A stretch of 64,000 bases of DNA from Mucilaginibacter sp. SMC90 (GCF_022811725.1 NZ_CP094527.1:124001-188000), one strand, 5' to 3'; numbered from the stretch's first letter, positions 26,176 through 34,644 are shown. A program made the numbers and translations. Notes: a model not told the origin generated them from the letters alone.

Positions 26176-26421
26176 TTAATAACTCTCGGGCATGTACAGT
26201 GTTGGCTTATTGTCATATCCACCCCAAAATACCCACAATCGTCCACAAAGATCGCATTTTAAAAAGGAGTTCATTTTTGAATATAACTCGTCAGGCTCGA
26301 TAGGATTAGTATAGCCATCGTATTCGGTATCGGAGATAAAAAGCCATTCGATAGGATTAGGAATAGCCCCGCTAACCTTGATCTCATTTTTGCATTTACA
26401 AAGAAACTTGCCCATAATCAA
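26176..26421 (-). CDS. Small hypothetical protein with two Cys pairs
   Basis: The 81-residue protein may start at the second Met (MGKFLCKC). It has CKC near the N-terminus and CDLCGRLWVFWGG near the C-terminus, which could form one zinc ribbon, with an acidic and tyrosine-rich middle (ISDTEYDGYTNPIEPDEL). I do not recognise the family. It lies between feoB (33 bases) and the SprT-like gene on the same strand, so it may be transcribed with feoAB. Codon use resembles its neighbours. Confidence 0.6.
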   Translation of the reverse strand: MIMGKFLCKCKNEIKVSGAIPNPIEWLFISDTEYDGYTNPIEPDELYSKMNSFLKCDLCGRLWVFWGGYDNKPTLYMPESY

Positions 26422-26454
26422 TTATAGTACAAGATAGCAAAAAACGAAAGATTT

Positions 26455-28569
26455 CTACTTCAGCCAGTGATACACAATAAACGATGCCGCGTACGCCAGC
26501 AGGGTCATATACGCAAACTGCGCAGCCGGCCATCGCCAGTCTTTAGTTTCGCGGTATACCACGGCCACGGTGCTGGCGCATTGCATGGCGAAGGCGTAAA
26601 ACATCATGAGCGAGAAGGCTACAGCCAGCGTAAATACCGGTTGACCTGTTTCCGGATTTTTAGCTTCATGCATTTTTTCCTGTACCGATTGCAGTTTGTC
26701 GGCATCACCCTCTACGCTGTAAATGGTGGCCATGGTGCCCACAAATACTTCGCGGGCAGCAAAGGAACTGATGAGCGCTATACCTATCTTCCAGTCGAAG
26801 CCGAGGGGCTTAATGACTGGCTCAATAACATGACCGAATACACCGGCATAAGAGTTTTCCAGTTTTTCGGAAGCGATAACTTTAGTAAGGCTATCCGGTG
26901 TCATGGTTTTGGTGTATTGCGGCTGGGCGTATTGCTTATCTATTTGTGCAAACCTGTCGCCGGGGCCGTATGATTTGAGTACCCATAATATCACCGAAAC
27001 GGCAATGATCACTTTGCCTGCCTGCAGCACAAAGGTCTTTGAACGGTCATACATGGTAAATATCACGTTTTTCCACCTTGGCATGCGGTAAACGGGCAAC
27101 TCCATGATAAAGTAGCCACGTTCGCGGGCTTTAAGGATAAACTTCATCACAAAGGCCACAATAACTGCCGAAAAAATGCTGAGCACGTACATGGCCGTGA
27201 GTGCCAGCCCCTTCATATTAAAGATCCACCAAACGTTGCGGTTGGGCACTACCAATGAAATCAGCAAGGTATAAACCGGTAGGCGGGCCGAGCAAGCCAC
27301 CAATGGCGTTACCATGATGGTGATCATCCTGTCTTTCCAGTTTTCAATAGTGCGGGTACTCATGATAGATGGCACTGCGCATGCAAAACCACCTATTAGC
27401 GGCACTACCGATTTGCCGTTAAGCCCTACCTTGCGCATTACTTTATCCATCATGAAAGTTACGCGCGACATGTAGCCTGTATCTTCCAAAATAGAGATCA
27501 GCGCAAACAGGATAGCTATTTGCGGTATAAATACCAAAACCCCGCTCAAACCGGCCAGTACCCCGTCTATAACGAGACTGCTTAGCGGCCCAGCAGGCAA
27601 TATTTTGGCAGTACCGGCCTGCAGCCAGATAAACAGATCTTCGATGAGCGACATAGGGTATTCCGACCATGAAAAAATGGCCTGGAATATGAACAGCAAA
27701 ATGGCGAAGAAGATCACAAAGCCAAATATTTTGTGGGTAAGGATCTTATCTATTTTATTGCTTACGGTTTCATCATGGGCTGTTTCCGGCTTGGTGACAG
27801 TATCGTAAAGCAGGTCGTTGATGAAATTATAACGGGCAATGGTTTCTGTAGCCTGCGCTTTTTGCGAATGGAACGCATGCTCCTGCTCCAGTTGCTCAAT
27901 ACGGTCGCTTTCGGTTGTTGAAAGGTAATTTAGTGTTTCATGCTGATGGGCAAGTTGCAGCGCCACATAGGGGTTTTCAACTTGCATCTCCCCTTTTATC
28001 TGGGCTATTATGCCCGGGGCTATGCTTTCAATATCTATGGTATCCTGCTGCAGCGGAATGCTGTTGGCAAAGGCGATAGCACTTTTAAGTTTATCAATAC
28101 CGGTATTTTTCCTGGCGGAGATAGGCACCACCGGTACGCCAAGCTTTTTGGCAAACAGATCGATATTGATTTTGATCCCCGCCTTTTCTGATACATCGAT
28201 CATGTTAAGCGCCACGATAACAGGGATCTTTAAATCGGCTATCTGGGTATAAAGCAGCAGGTTGCGTTTTAAGTTGGATGCATCGAGGATCACCACAACC
28301 AGATCGGGCACCATGCCTTTTGATTTATCGGCTAATACCGAAAATACTATAGATTCATCCTTGCTTTTAGGATAAACGCTGTAAGTACCCGGAAGGTCAA
28401 TTATTTCGGCTGTGCGGCCATCGGGAAGCGTGGAAAAGCCTGTTTTTTTATCAACAGTAACCCCCGGAAAATTTCCGATCTTTTGATTTAACCCGGTTAG
28501 TATATTAAACAGAGTTGATTTACCGGTGTTGGGATTTCCTACAAGTGCAACTCTTATATCGGCTTTCAA
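26455..28569 (-). CDS. feoB: Ferrous iron transporter FeoB
   Basis: The 704-residue protein has an N-terminal G domain with GNPNTGKST (11-19), the switch region TVDKKTG, DLPGTYS and NMIDVS, then a helical spacer (about 170-270), and a membrane part with two gate motifs, FIPQIAILFALISILEDTGYMSR and SFAAREVFVGTM, plus GGFACAVPSIMSTRTI. GTP binding regulates Fe(II) uptake through the inner membrane. The length is normal. It follows feoA by 11 bases and is driven by the promoter in front of feoA. No feoC is seen. Confidence 0.97.
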   Translation of the reverse strand: MKADIRVALVGNPNTGKSTLFNILTGLNQKIGNFPGVTVDKKTGFSTLPDGRTAEIIDLPGTYSVYPKSKDESIVFSVLADKSKGMVPDLVVVILDASNLKRNLLLYTQIADLKIPVIVALNMIDVSEKAGIKINIDLFAKKLGVPVVPISARKNTGIDKLKSAIAFANSIPLQQDTIDIESIAPGIIAQIKGEMQVENPYVALQLAHQHETLNYLSTTESDRIEQLEQEHAFHSQKAQATETIARYNFINDLLYDTVTKPETAHDETVSNKIDKILTHKIFGFVIFFAILLFIFQAIFSWSEYPMSLIEDLFIWLQAGTAKILPAGPLSSLVIDGVLAGLSGVLVFIPQIAILFALISILEDTGYMSRVTFMMDKVMRKVGLNGKSVVPLIGGFACAVPSIMSTRTIENWKDRMITIMVTPLVACSARLPVYTLLISLVVPNRNVWWIFNMKGLALTAMYVLSIFSAVIVAFVMKFILKARERGYFIMELPVYRMPRWKNVIFTMYDRSKTFVLQAGKVIIAVSVILWVLKSYGPGDRFAQIDKQYAQPQYTKTMTPDSLTKVIASEKLENSYAGVFGHVIEPVIKPLGFDWKIGIALISSFAAREVFVGTMATIYSVEGDADKLQSVQEKMHEAKNPETGQPVFTLAVAFSLMMFYAFAMQCASTVAVVYRETKDWRWPAAQFAYMTLLAYAASFIVYHWLK

Positions 28570-28580
28570 TGCTTACAAAA

Positions 28581-28799
28581 CTACTGCAAAATGATGGTGG
28601 ATGCTTCAAACTTACGCAGGCTGAGCTGATAGCCCGATACGCTGATGGCAATAGGATCGCCAAGAGGGGCAATACGCGAAATGCGGACTTCCTCGCCGGG
28701 TAAACAACCCATCTCCATCAGTTTTACCGACATTTCGAGATCAGTAAATTCCTTTACGATACCTGTTTCGCCTACTTCCAGTTGTGATAGCCTCATCAT
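28581..28799 (-). CDS. feoA: Ferrous iron transport protein A
   Basis: The 72-residue protein is a complete SH3-like FeoA: MRLSQLEVGETGIVKEF, LMEMGCLPGEEVRISRIAPLGDPIAISV and a final SLRKFEASTIIL. It is cytoplasmic and supports FeoB, probably by binding it. It is first in the feoAB operon. A good promoter (TTTG, 19 bases, TACATTTG) lies directly upstream, with the ATG about 12 bases after the predicted start of transcription. No Fur box is evident by eye. Confidence 0.95.
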   Translation of the reverse strand: MMRLSQLEVGETGIVKEFTDLEMSVKLMEMGCLPGEEVRISRIAPLGDPIAISVSGYQLSLRKFEASTIILQ

Positions 28800-28817
28800 T
28801 TATAATATAAAACGTAG

Positions 28818-28848
28818 CAAATGTAATCTTATTTATAATAAATCCAAA
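28818..28848 (-). promoter_or_regulatory. Promoter of feoAB
   Basis: On the minus strand the -33 element TTTG (28845-28848) and the -7 element TACATTTG (28818-28825) are 19 bases apart, a perfect match to the Bacteroidota consensus. Transcription would start near 28811. Confidence 0.65.
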
Positions 28849-28855
28849 TAAGATG

Positions 28856-29358
28856 CGCCATGATGTGCAGATTTTAGATGTGCAGACGTGCAAATGACTT
28901 TAGCATGAAATTTGGGTGGAAATTCGAGGGGTTCCGGATGTACAGATTTCAAATGTGCAAATGACTTTTTGATGCCATTGATTTTGCTTTTCTGCTTTTA
29001 CTGACACGATCCTGTCAGTGTTCAGTTTTTAAAAAACGGGTGTTCAGCTTTTAATTTCTAAAAAATGCAAGCCCTTGATTATCAGTAATTATTTGTTCAT
29101 GCTTGATGATTCGCTGATAATTGCTGAGATTAAGATATTGATTATCAATGGTGTTTATTTTGAAAAAAATCACAAGTGTTTACACTTTTAAAAGTTGAAC
29201 ACCCGTAAATTAAACAATGATTTTCGCTTTGCCTGATATAGTCTTATAAGCTAAGCCTTCATTTGCACATCTGCACATCTGGAACCTGCACATCTAATTC
29301 ATCAATCTGCACATTTGCACATTTGGAATCTGCACATCTAATTCATCAATCTGCACAT
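28856..29358. repeat. Long word-type inverted repeat (GATGTGCAGA words) with an inner 173-bp inverted element
   Basis: The left part repeats GATGTGCAG and GTGCAAATGAC several times (28860-28970). The right part (29260-29358) repeats the reverse complements GCACATCTGCACATCT and TTTGCACA. The centre, 29036-29208, is itself bounded by ACGGGTGTTCAGCTTTTAA and its near complement (18 of 19 bases) and holds further complementary GATTATCA words. There is no gene in this 560-base stretch except the end of a small lipoprotein gene. Confidence 0.7.
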
Positions 29359-29502
29359 CTAACTTATCATTTGTACACTTGAGCCGGCAGATTTGATTTT
29401 TCCAAAATGCGGACAACCGCAGCCTTTATGAAAAATACCGCATGACGAGGCCGCTGTTAATATCAGCGCGCCTAATAAAATAACCAGTTTATTTTTTTTC
29501 AT
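29359..29502 (-). CDS. 47-residue lipoprotein overlapping the VanZ gene
   Basis: The product has a lysine start (MKKNKLV), a hydrophobic stretch and a lipobox ending ASSC (Cys21), then GIFHKGCGCPHFGKIKS, in which two further Cys and a His could bind metal. The ATG lies inside the last codons of the VanZ gene (14-base overlap), which points to translational coupling. The stop codon falls at the edge of the word repeat. The signal and lipobox make it very likely real despite its size. Function is unknown. Confidence 0.7.
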   Translation of the reverse strand: MKKNKLVILLGALILTAASSCGIFHKGCGCPHFGKIKSAGSSVQMIS

Positions 29503-29887
29503 TTTTTCCAATCGCCTCAATAGTCAGCATAACACTAAAAACACCCATACAAGCTCCAAGCACATCGCAAAAAAGATCGTTCCAGTCGCCGGTTCGCCAG
29601 GTGAAAACAGAGATCTGTAGTATTTCAATCAGCCCGCCAAAAAATATGCTGGTAGCCCATATAATAAACATGCTTGTATACGTAAACCGCCGGGGTTTTT
29701 GTTGCCTGATAACGCCAAAGCACACCAGTACAATAAGGGTAAAAAATAAGCCGCAATGAGTTAGCTTATCAAATCCTTCAAAAAACAGGGGCGATTTATC
29801 AACCGAATCGAGATGTACCGAGCAAATTATTAAAACAAATAAGGCCCACAAAATAGCGGGCCCGTGATATCTTAAAAACAGCTTCAT
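29489..29887 (-). CDS. VanZ-like membrane protein
   Basis: The start at 29887 (MKLFLRYHGPAILW) is chosen because an earlier ATG at 29950 lies inside gcvH and adds unrelated residues. The 132-residue protein has four hydrophobic segments with the VanZ pattern: FDKLTHCGLFFTLIVL, FFGGLIEILQ, and WNDLFCDVLGACMGV. VanZ-type proteins are of unknown mechanism; the founding member raises teicoplanin resistance. It directly follows gcvH (one base between) and overlaps the small lipoprotein gene. The three are probably one transcript. Confidence 0.88.
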   Translation of the reverse strand: MKLFLRYHGPAILWALFVLIICSVHLDSVDKSPLFFEGFDKLTHCGLFFTLIVLVCFGVIRQQKPRRFTYTSMFIIWATSIFFGGLIEILQISVFTWRTGDWNDLFCDVLGACMGVFSVMLTIEAIGKNEKK

Positions 29888-29888
29888 C

Positions 29889-30269
29889 TTATACGCCGAT
29901 AACCGTTTTGTAATCGTCAGCAGATAAAAGTGATTCAACATCTGCAGCATTCGCTACAGTGATCTTAACCATCCAGCCTTCGCCATATGGGTCGGTATTT
30001 ACCAGGTCGGGTTGATTGTTCAATGCCGGGTTAACTTCGGTTACAGTACCGGTAACTGGCATAAACAGGTCAGATACAGTTTTTACTGCTTCAACAGTGC
30101 CAAAAACTTCGTCTTTAGCAACTTCTTTACCTAATGAAGTAACATCAACATAAACAATGTCGCCCAGCTCGCCCTGAGCAAATTCGGTGATGCCTACGGT
30201 AGCTACATTGCCTTCAACCTTAATCCACTCGTGGTCTTTGGTGTATTTTAATTCAGCTGGAAAATTCAT
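29889..30269 (-). CDS. gcvH: Glycine cleavage system H protein
   Basis: The start at 30269 ([15 protein letters not shown]) gives 126 residues, the usual length; an ATG at 30362 would add 31 residues that run through the promoter. The lipoyl lysine is visible in [15 protein letters not shown], and the C-terminal [13 protein letters not shown] is typical. It shuttles the aminomethyl group between the P, T and L proteins in the cytoplasm. None of their genes is nearby. A clear promoter lies just upstream. Confidence 0.97.
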   Translation of the reverse strand: MNFPAELKYTKDHEWIKVEGNVATVGITEFAQGELGDIVYVDVTSLGKEVAKDEVFGTVEAVKTVSDLFMPVTGTVTEVNPALNNQPDLVNTDPYGEGWMVKITVANAADVESLLSADDYKTVIGV

Positions 30270-30289
30270 GTCGTTAAATTTTGTGTGCT

Positions 30290-30318
30290 CAAAAATAGCA
30301 AAACTTTGGTTTTCGCAA
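30290..30318 (-). promoter_or_regulatory. Promoter of gcvH
   Basis: On the minus strand TTG (30316-30318), 18 bases, then TATTTTTG (30290-30297), a perfect -33/-7 pair. The predicted transcript starts about 14 bases before the gcvH ATG. Confidence 0.65.
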
Positions 30319-30352
30319 TTATGGATATGTAAAATATAATGTGTACAATTAT

Positions 30353-30729
30353 TGATGTGCAAATTTCAGATGTGCAGATATGCAAGTTAGTTTTAGCTTT
30401 CTGGTTTTACGGATGCCGGGTTTGTTAAATCTACCTGAGGCGGCCGTTCATCTGCACACCGCAAGTGTTCGAAAGCCGCAAATCAGTTGAAAATGGTGCA
30501 TTAATAAAACCCATGTCATTGCGAGGAGCTTGTACAGGGCTGCGCATGGCGCGACGTGGCAATCTCGTCGGTATGCATAAACGACAAGCTTGTTCGACAG
30601 GCATTGGCTACGAGATTGCCGCGCTACGCTCGCAATGACATGCTTTTTTAAGAGATAATTTCATCTTCTTGGTGCCTGCACATCTGTAATCTGCATATTT
30701 GCACATCAACTAACATATTTGCACATCAA
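30353..30729. repeat. Word-type inverted repeat (GATGTGCAAAT) enclosing a REP-like element
   Basis: Left words at 30353-30391 (GATGTGCAAATTTCAG, GATGTGCAGATATGC) face right words at 30675-30729 (CTGCACATCTGTAATCTGC, ATATTTGCACATCAAC). In between, 30513-30641 is REP-like copy 6 (ATGTCATTGCGAGG to CTCGCAATGACAT). The 30363-30733 gap has no gene. Confidence 0.7.
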
Positions 30730-30733
30730 CGAG

Positions 30734-31711
30734 TTAAAATTTTCTTTCTGCGGATGCCGCCCAATCGTCCAGTGCTTTGCGCTTATCGGTATTACTTTGC
30801 AGCCAGGCAGCGGCACCCGCTTTATCGGCACTCAAACTGATCAGCTTAACCGCGGTTGAAAAGTGCGGTGTTTGGGATAGCTTATAAAAGAAAGCTGCAT
30901 AGTAGTTCCAGAAGAAAGATTGCTTGCCGGTTTTTTCGCCAAGCTTGCCAACCGCAGTAAAAATAGTTTTCAACTGAGTTTCCAGCTGACCGCCCGATGC
31001 TGCAACAGCGGTGCTTAATGTTTTATTGAGCAGCAGGGTTTCCGGGTCTGCTTTGGCTGCTTTCAGGTCGCCGCCTTTCAGTAAGCTTTGCAGGTTGGTG
31101 TAGGCTTCATCAGCGCGCGGGCCTTCGGGATCAAGGAGCAGGAAACTGCACAAGCCCATCAGCGCAGGTACCCTTTTATTTTGGTGGAAAGTCACCAGGC
31201 CATAAAGGCGCTGGCTGTTTGCGTGTTTGGGATCAAGCTTAATAGCTTCAATGGACGCCAGTTCGGCCTCGGCATATTTTTGCGCAGGGAAATAGGCTAT
31301 CCCTAAATTAAAATATAAGGGCTGATAATCCGGCTTCAACTTGATACCCTGTTGATAAGCCTCAATAGCTTGCTGCGGTTGATGTGAGGCATCGTAAATA
31401 CTCCCTGTAAGTTCGTAAGCGGGGCCGGTAAGGTCGCCGCCTGTTTTTATTACTTTGTTAAGATAAGGTATCGCTTCAGTACCCTTACCTGAGGCATTGA
31501 GGCTGAATGCCAGCTGATAATTAGCCTGTGCATTATCGGGCTCGGAGGCAAGGGCTTCTTTATATTTTTCAATTGCCGCGGCGTAATTTTTTTCGCCGTT
31601 AAGCCTGATACCTTCTTTTATAATGCCGTTGACATCCGTATTTTGGGCATGTGCCAATCCTGCCACGAGTGTCAAAGCGATAATTAACAAGCCTTTTTTT
31701 AACAAAATCAT
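30734..31711 (-). CDS. Secreted tetratricopeptide-repeat protein
   Basis: The 325-residue protein has a signal peptide (KKGLLIIALTLVAGLAHAQ). Residues about 25-185 are TPR units: GEKNYAAAIEKYKEALASEPDNAQANYQLAFSL is the first, and QPQQAIEAYQQGIKLKPDYQPLYFNLGIAYF and YAEAELASIEAIKLDPKHANSQ follow. The C-terminal 140 residues are alanine- and lysine-rich helices with no named domain. It is probably a periplasmic scaffold. Its start is 110 bases from the divergent serine hydrolase gene. Confidence 0.85.
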   Translation of the reverse strand: MILLKKGLLIIALTLVAGLAHAQNTDVNGIIKEGIRLNGEKNYAAAIEKYKEALASEPDNAQANYQLAFSLNASGKGTEAIPYLNKVIKTGGDLTGPAYELTGSIYDASHQPQQAIEAYQQGIKLKPDYQPLYFNLGIAYFPAQKYAEAELASIEAIKLDPKHANSQRLYGLVTFHQNKRVPALMGLCSFLLLDPEGPRADEAYTNLQSLLKGGDLKAAKADPETLLLNKTLSTAVAASGGQLETQLKTIFTAVGKLGEKTGKQSFFWNYYAAFFYKLSQTPHFSTAVKLISLSADKAGAAAWLQSNTDKRKALDDWAASAERKF

Positions 31712-31821
31712 GCTTAAACTTACTAAAGAGTGCTAACTAACAGAAAATTTTAAAACTTTAATTAATACCTGCTGTATAATTTCTAATTTTCGCATTCGTT
31801 TAGTGTGAGATAAATTGCTTT

Positions 31822-33033
31822 ATGAGATTAGTGTACAAAAGCCTGGTAGTGCTTACTGCCCCCCTGTTGCTGTTAGCCTGTTCATCCAAAAATAAAAATA
31901 AAGACCAATCGCAGTCGCAGGTTACTGCCAAGCCGCTCGATACCACGGCGCTACTGGCGTACAATCCCAAAAATGCCGATAAAAAGATAGATGCCGTAAT
32001 GCAGGAGCTGCACCGTACCCGCGGCTTCAACGGCAATGTGCTTGTGGCAAAAAAGGGTAAAATAGTTTATGAAAAAGCCATAGGCTGGGCCGACTACCTG
32101 CACCGCGACAGCCTGAAGATCGGCTCGGAATTTGAGCTGGCCTCGGTTACCAAAACCATGACCTCAACCGCTATTTTGCAGCTCATGGAGCGCGGCAAAC
32201 TGAAGCTGGACGATGATGTTAAAAAGTTTTTTCCGGATTTTCCGTACGATGGCGTAACCATTCGCCTGTTGCTCACCCACCGTTCGGGCATGATGAACTA
32301 TGTGTATTTTGTTGATGATATCTATCGCAAAAATCATCTGAACCAGCGCAAAGGCCTTACCAATGCCGAGGCCATGAAAATGATAGCCGATAACAAGCCT
32401 ACCCGTTTCAACGAGCCTAATAAGCGTTTCCTTTATAACAACTCCAACTTTATGGTGCTGGGCTCCATTATCGAAAAAGTAAGCGGAATGAGCTACGCCC
32501 AGTTCATGCAGGAAAATGTATTTAAGCCGGCCAGCATGGCGCATACCCATGTTTACTCAAAAGCGGTATATGATAAAATACCGGTAGATGTTGTTGGGCA
32601 TGACCGCGGCCAGTGGCGTTACTCGGTGGCACAAAACTTTTTGGATGGCCCTGTGGGCGATAAGGGTATTTACAGCACCGTTGGCGACTTGTTCCTGTTT
32701 GACCGGGCATTACGTGCCGGATTGCTGTTAAAGCCGGCCACGCTTGATTCGGCCTATGTACCGCGCAACCCCATGGTGCACGGACATTTTAGCTATGGTT
32801 ACGGTTGGCGTACATTCACCGCACCGGGCCAGGAAGTGATTTACCACACCGGCTGGTGGCATGGCTTCAGGCATATTTACCTGCGCGACATGAAAAATGA
32901 TATTACCGTTGTGCTGCTTACCAACCTGGCTAATGGCAGCCTGCTTAAACTCGATGACCTGTTTAATACAGTTGGCATGCCTGTTGTACGTAAAAGTGCA
33001 TATAACGGAAATGGTGATACCAGTGATGATTAA
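31822..33033 (+). CDS. Beta-lactamase-family serine hydrolase, lipoprotein
   Basis: The 403-residue protein has a lipobox (LLLLACSS, Cys20). The class C beta-lactamase/DD-peptidase domain covers about 60-390: the active-site SxxK is SVTK in ELASVTKTMTSTA, the YxN motif is in RFLYNNSNFMVLGSII, and HTGWWHGF stands for the KTG-like third motif. Members are penicillin-binding-protein-related esterases or peptidases; a true beta-lactamase role is unlikely from the sequence alone. It is anchored in the envelope. It is transcribed singly and is followed by a word-type inverted repeat. Confidence 0.88.
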   Translation: MRLVYKSLVVLTAPLLLLACSSKNKNKDQSQSQVTAKPLDTTALLAYNPKNADKKIDAVMQELHRTRGFNGNVLVAKKGKIVYEKAIGWADYLHRDSLKIGSEFELASVTKTMTSTAILQLMERGKLKLDDDVKKFFPDFPYDGVTIRLLLTHRSGMMNYVYFVDDIYRKNHLNQRKGLTNAEAMKMIADNKPTRFNEPNKRFLYNNSNFMVLGSIIEKVSGMSYAQFMQENVFKPASMAHTHVYSKAVYDKIPVDVVGHDRGQWRYSVAQNFLDGPVGDKGIYSTVGDLFLFDRALRAGLLLKPATLDSAYVPRNPMVHGHFSYGYGWRTFTAPGQEVIYHTGWWHGFRHIYLRDMKNDITVVLLTNLANGSLLKLDDLFNTVGMPVVRKSAYNGNGDTSDD

Positions 33034-33044
33034 TTTTTGAGGAG

Positions 33045-33205
33045 AGTGGTTGGGATTGGTGAATGGTTGATTGAGTTAATTAGGTGAGTGGTTTTAATAG
33101 GAAAAGATGCAAGCTGAAACCTGTTAATTATTCCGCACGTTAATCTAATAAAATCAATTTTTCTATTCATATACCAAACCACTCACCCAATCAACCACTC
33201 ACTAA
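33045..33205. repeat. Word-type inverted repeat (CAATCAACCACTCAC type)
   Basis: The left arm (33045-33095) repeats GTGGTTGGGATTGG, ATGGTTGATTGAG and GGTGAGTGGTT. The right arm (33174-33205) is CCAAACCACTCACCC and AATCAACCACTCAC, their complements. The 80 bases between are AT-rich. It separates the hydrolase gene from ybaB. Confidence 0.7.
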
Positions 33206-33217
33206 AAACTAAATAAA

Positions 33218-33532
33218 ATGTTTGATAAATTAATGGAAGCCCAGCAAAAGGCTGGCGAAATGAAAAAACGCCTTGATGCCATCAGCGTATCGGGTACAGC
33301 CGAAGGCGGTAAAATAGTTGTGAACGCTAATGCCAACAAAGTGATCCAGTCGGTTGTAATTGATCCTGATTTTTTAGCGGATGCTGATAAGGAAGAACTG
33401 GAAGAATTACTGGTTGTTGCAGTCAATAAAGCCCTTGAGCAAGCCGAAAACATCAGCCAAAGCGAAATGGCTGCCATGACCCAAAGTATGTTCGGTGGCC
33501 TGGGCGGGCTTGGTAATATGTTTGGTAAATAA
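33218..33532 (+). CDS. YbaB/EbfC family nucleoid-associated protein
   Basis: The 104-residue protein is the usual length and shows the family pattern: LMEAQQKAGEMKKRLDAISV, GGKIVVNANANKVIQSVVIDP and ELEELLVVAVNKALEQAENI, with a glycine-rich tail (GGLGGLGNMFG). Homologues form dimers that bind DNA; the gene often accompanies dnaX-recR, which are not here. It starts 13 bases after a word repeat and has no partner gene. Confidence 0.93.
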   Translation: MFDKLMEAQQKAGEMKKRLDAISVSGTAEGGKIVVNANANKVIQSVVIDPDFLADADKEELEELLVVAVNKALEQAENISQSEMAAMTQSMFGGLGGLGNMFGK

Positions 33533-33573
33533 GCTTCATTCTCGAAAGTAGAGGTAAAAAAAATAGTATTAAA

Positions 33574-33712
33574 GCGTCATTGCGAGTAAGAAGACAACCG
33601 ACCGAAGGGAGCTCATTAATACCTATAAAAAACAAATTATAATTATTAATAATCCCCGATTAGCAGGTCCTCCCTGTATAGTTCGCGATTGCTTCGTTCC
33701 TCACAATGACGC
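33574..33712. repeat. REP-like palindromic element, copy 7 (diverged)
   Basis: Ends GCGTCATTGCGAG and CTCACAATGACGC are inverted; the centre is not conserved. The 33533-33851 gap has no gene. Confidence 0.65.
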
Positions 33713-33820
33713 TTTTCTTTCTATAGGCCTTTTTACATGTTAAGGGCTTTATAGCGCTATCTGTTTAAACACCTATTTGTAACTTTTCTGCCATCAAATC
33801 AAATCGCTGTGGTAAGTGTT

Positions 33821-33828
33821 TACTTTTG
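33821..33828 (+). promoter_or_regulatory. Predicted -7 promoter element of the UPF0173 hydrolase gene
   Basis: TACTTTTG is a perfect TAnnTTTG match 24 bases before the ATG at 33852. No TTG is seen at the usual -33 distance. Confidence 0.4.
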
Positions 33829-33851
33829 ATCTGATCATAAAACAACATTCT

Positions 33852-34529
33852 ATGAAAACTACTTTTTACGGCCAGTCGGCCCTTGAAATTGTAACTGGCG
33901 GAAAGAAATTGCTTTTCGATCCATTCATAAGCCCTAACCCGCAGGCAAAGGACATTGATATTCACAGCATAAAGCCCGATTATATCCTAGTATCGCACGG
34001 ACATGGTGACCATGTGGCCGATCTGTTGGAAATTGCTAAAAGCAGTGGCGCAAAGGTGATCTGTATTGCTGAAATTGCCGGATGGCTTGGTACCAAAGGC
34101 ATTGAAAATGTACACGGAATGAACATTGGCGGTGGCTTTAACTTTGATTTTGGTCGCGTTAAAATGGTAAACGCTGTGCATTCAAGTACCTTGCCTGATG
34201 GGTCGCCAGGCGGTAATCCTGCCGGCTTTGTTATTTATGCTGAAGGAAAGGCAGTTTATTTTGCAGGCGATACTGCACTTACTTATGATATGAAGCTGCT
34301 GGAAGATGACAATCTGGATTGGGCATTTCTGCCTATCGGTGATAATTACACCATGGGTGCGGATGATGCTATAAAAGCTGCTGCTTTCATCAATTGTAAA
34401 AACATCATCGGTGTTCACTATGACTCATTCCCGGTTATTAAAATTGATAAGGATGAGGTAGCTGAAAAGTTTATCAAAGCCGGTTTAAATTTGAAATTAC
34501 CTGCTATTGGTGAGACGATAGAGTTGTAA
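33852..34529 (+). CDS. Metal-dependent hydrolase, UPF0173 (MBL fold)
   Basis: The start at 33852 (MKTTFYGQSALEI) is preferred over 33816, because the -7 element would otherwise lie inside the gene. The 225-residue protein matches UPF0173/YtkL-like metallo-beta-lactamases: ILVSHGHGDHVADLLE for metal binding, NAVHSSTLPDG, YFAGDTALTYDM and NIIGVHYDSFPVI. Family members have metal-dependent hydrolase folds with no agreed substrate. It is a single gene followed by a REP-like element. Confidence 0.92.
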   Translation: MKTTFYGQSALEIVTGGKKLLFDPFISPNPQAKDIDIHSIKPDYILVSHGHGDHVADLLEIAKSSGAKVICIAEIAGWLGTKGIENVHGMNIGGGFNFDFGRVKMVNAVHSSTLPDGSPGGNPAGFVIYAEGKAVYFAGDTALTYDMKLLEDDNLDWAFLPIGDNYTMGADDAIKAAAFINCKNIIGVHYDSFPVIKIDKDEVAEKFIKAGLNLKLPAIGETIEL

Positions 34530-34537
34530 AATTAACC

Positions 34538-34633
34538 ATGTCATTGTGAGGAGGAACGACGCGGCAATCTCGTAGCCATGCCTAACGAACATGCATTGGC
34601 TACGAGATTGCCGCGCTTCGCTCGCAATGACAT
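34538..34633. repeat. REP-like palindromic element, copy 8
   Basis: Begins ATGTCATTGTGAGG and ends GCTCGCAATGACAT, with inner arms GGCAATCTCGTAGCCA and TGGCTACGAGATTGCC. Confidence 0.85.
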
Positions 34634-34644
34634 ACACTTTTTTC

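Noticed and set aside
29262..29370. CRISPR-like array of GCACATCT repeats
   Set aside because: Repeat units are short, vary in length and spacing, and have complementary copies in the left half. There are no spacers of even length and no cas genes.
31822..33033. Antibiotic-resistance beta-lactamase
   Set aside because: SxxK and YxN are present but also occur in many peptidases and esterases of this fold; nothing in the sequence or context supports a resistance role.
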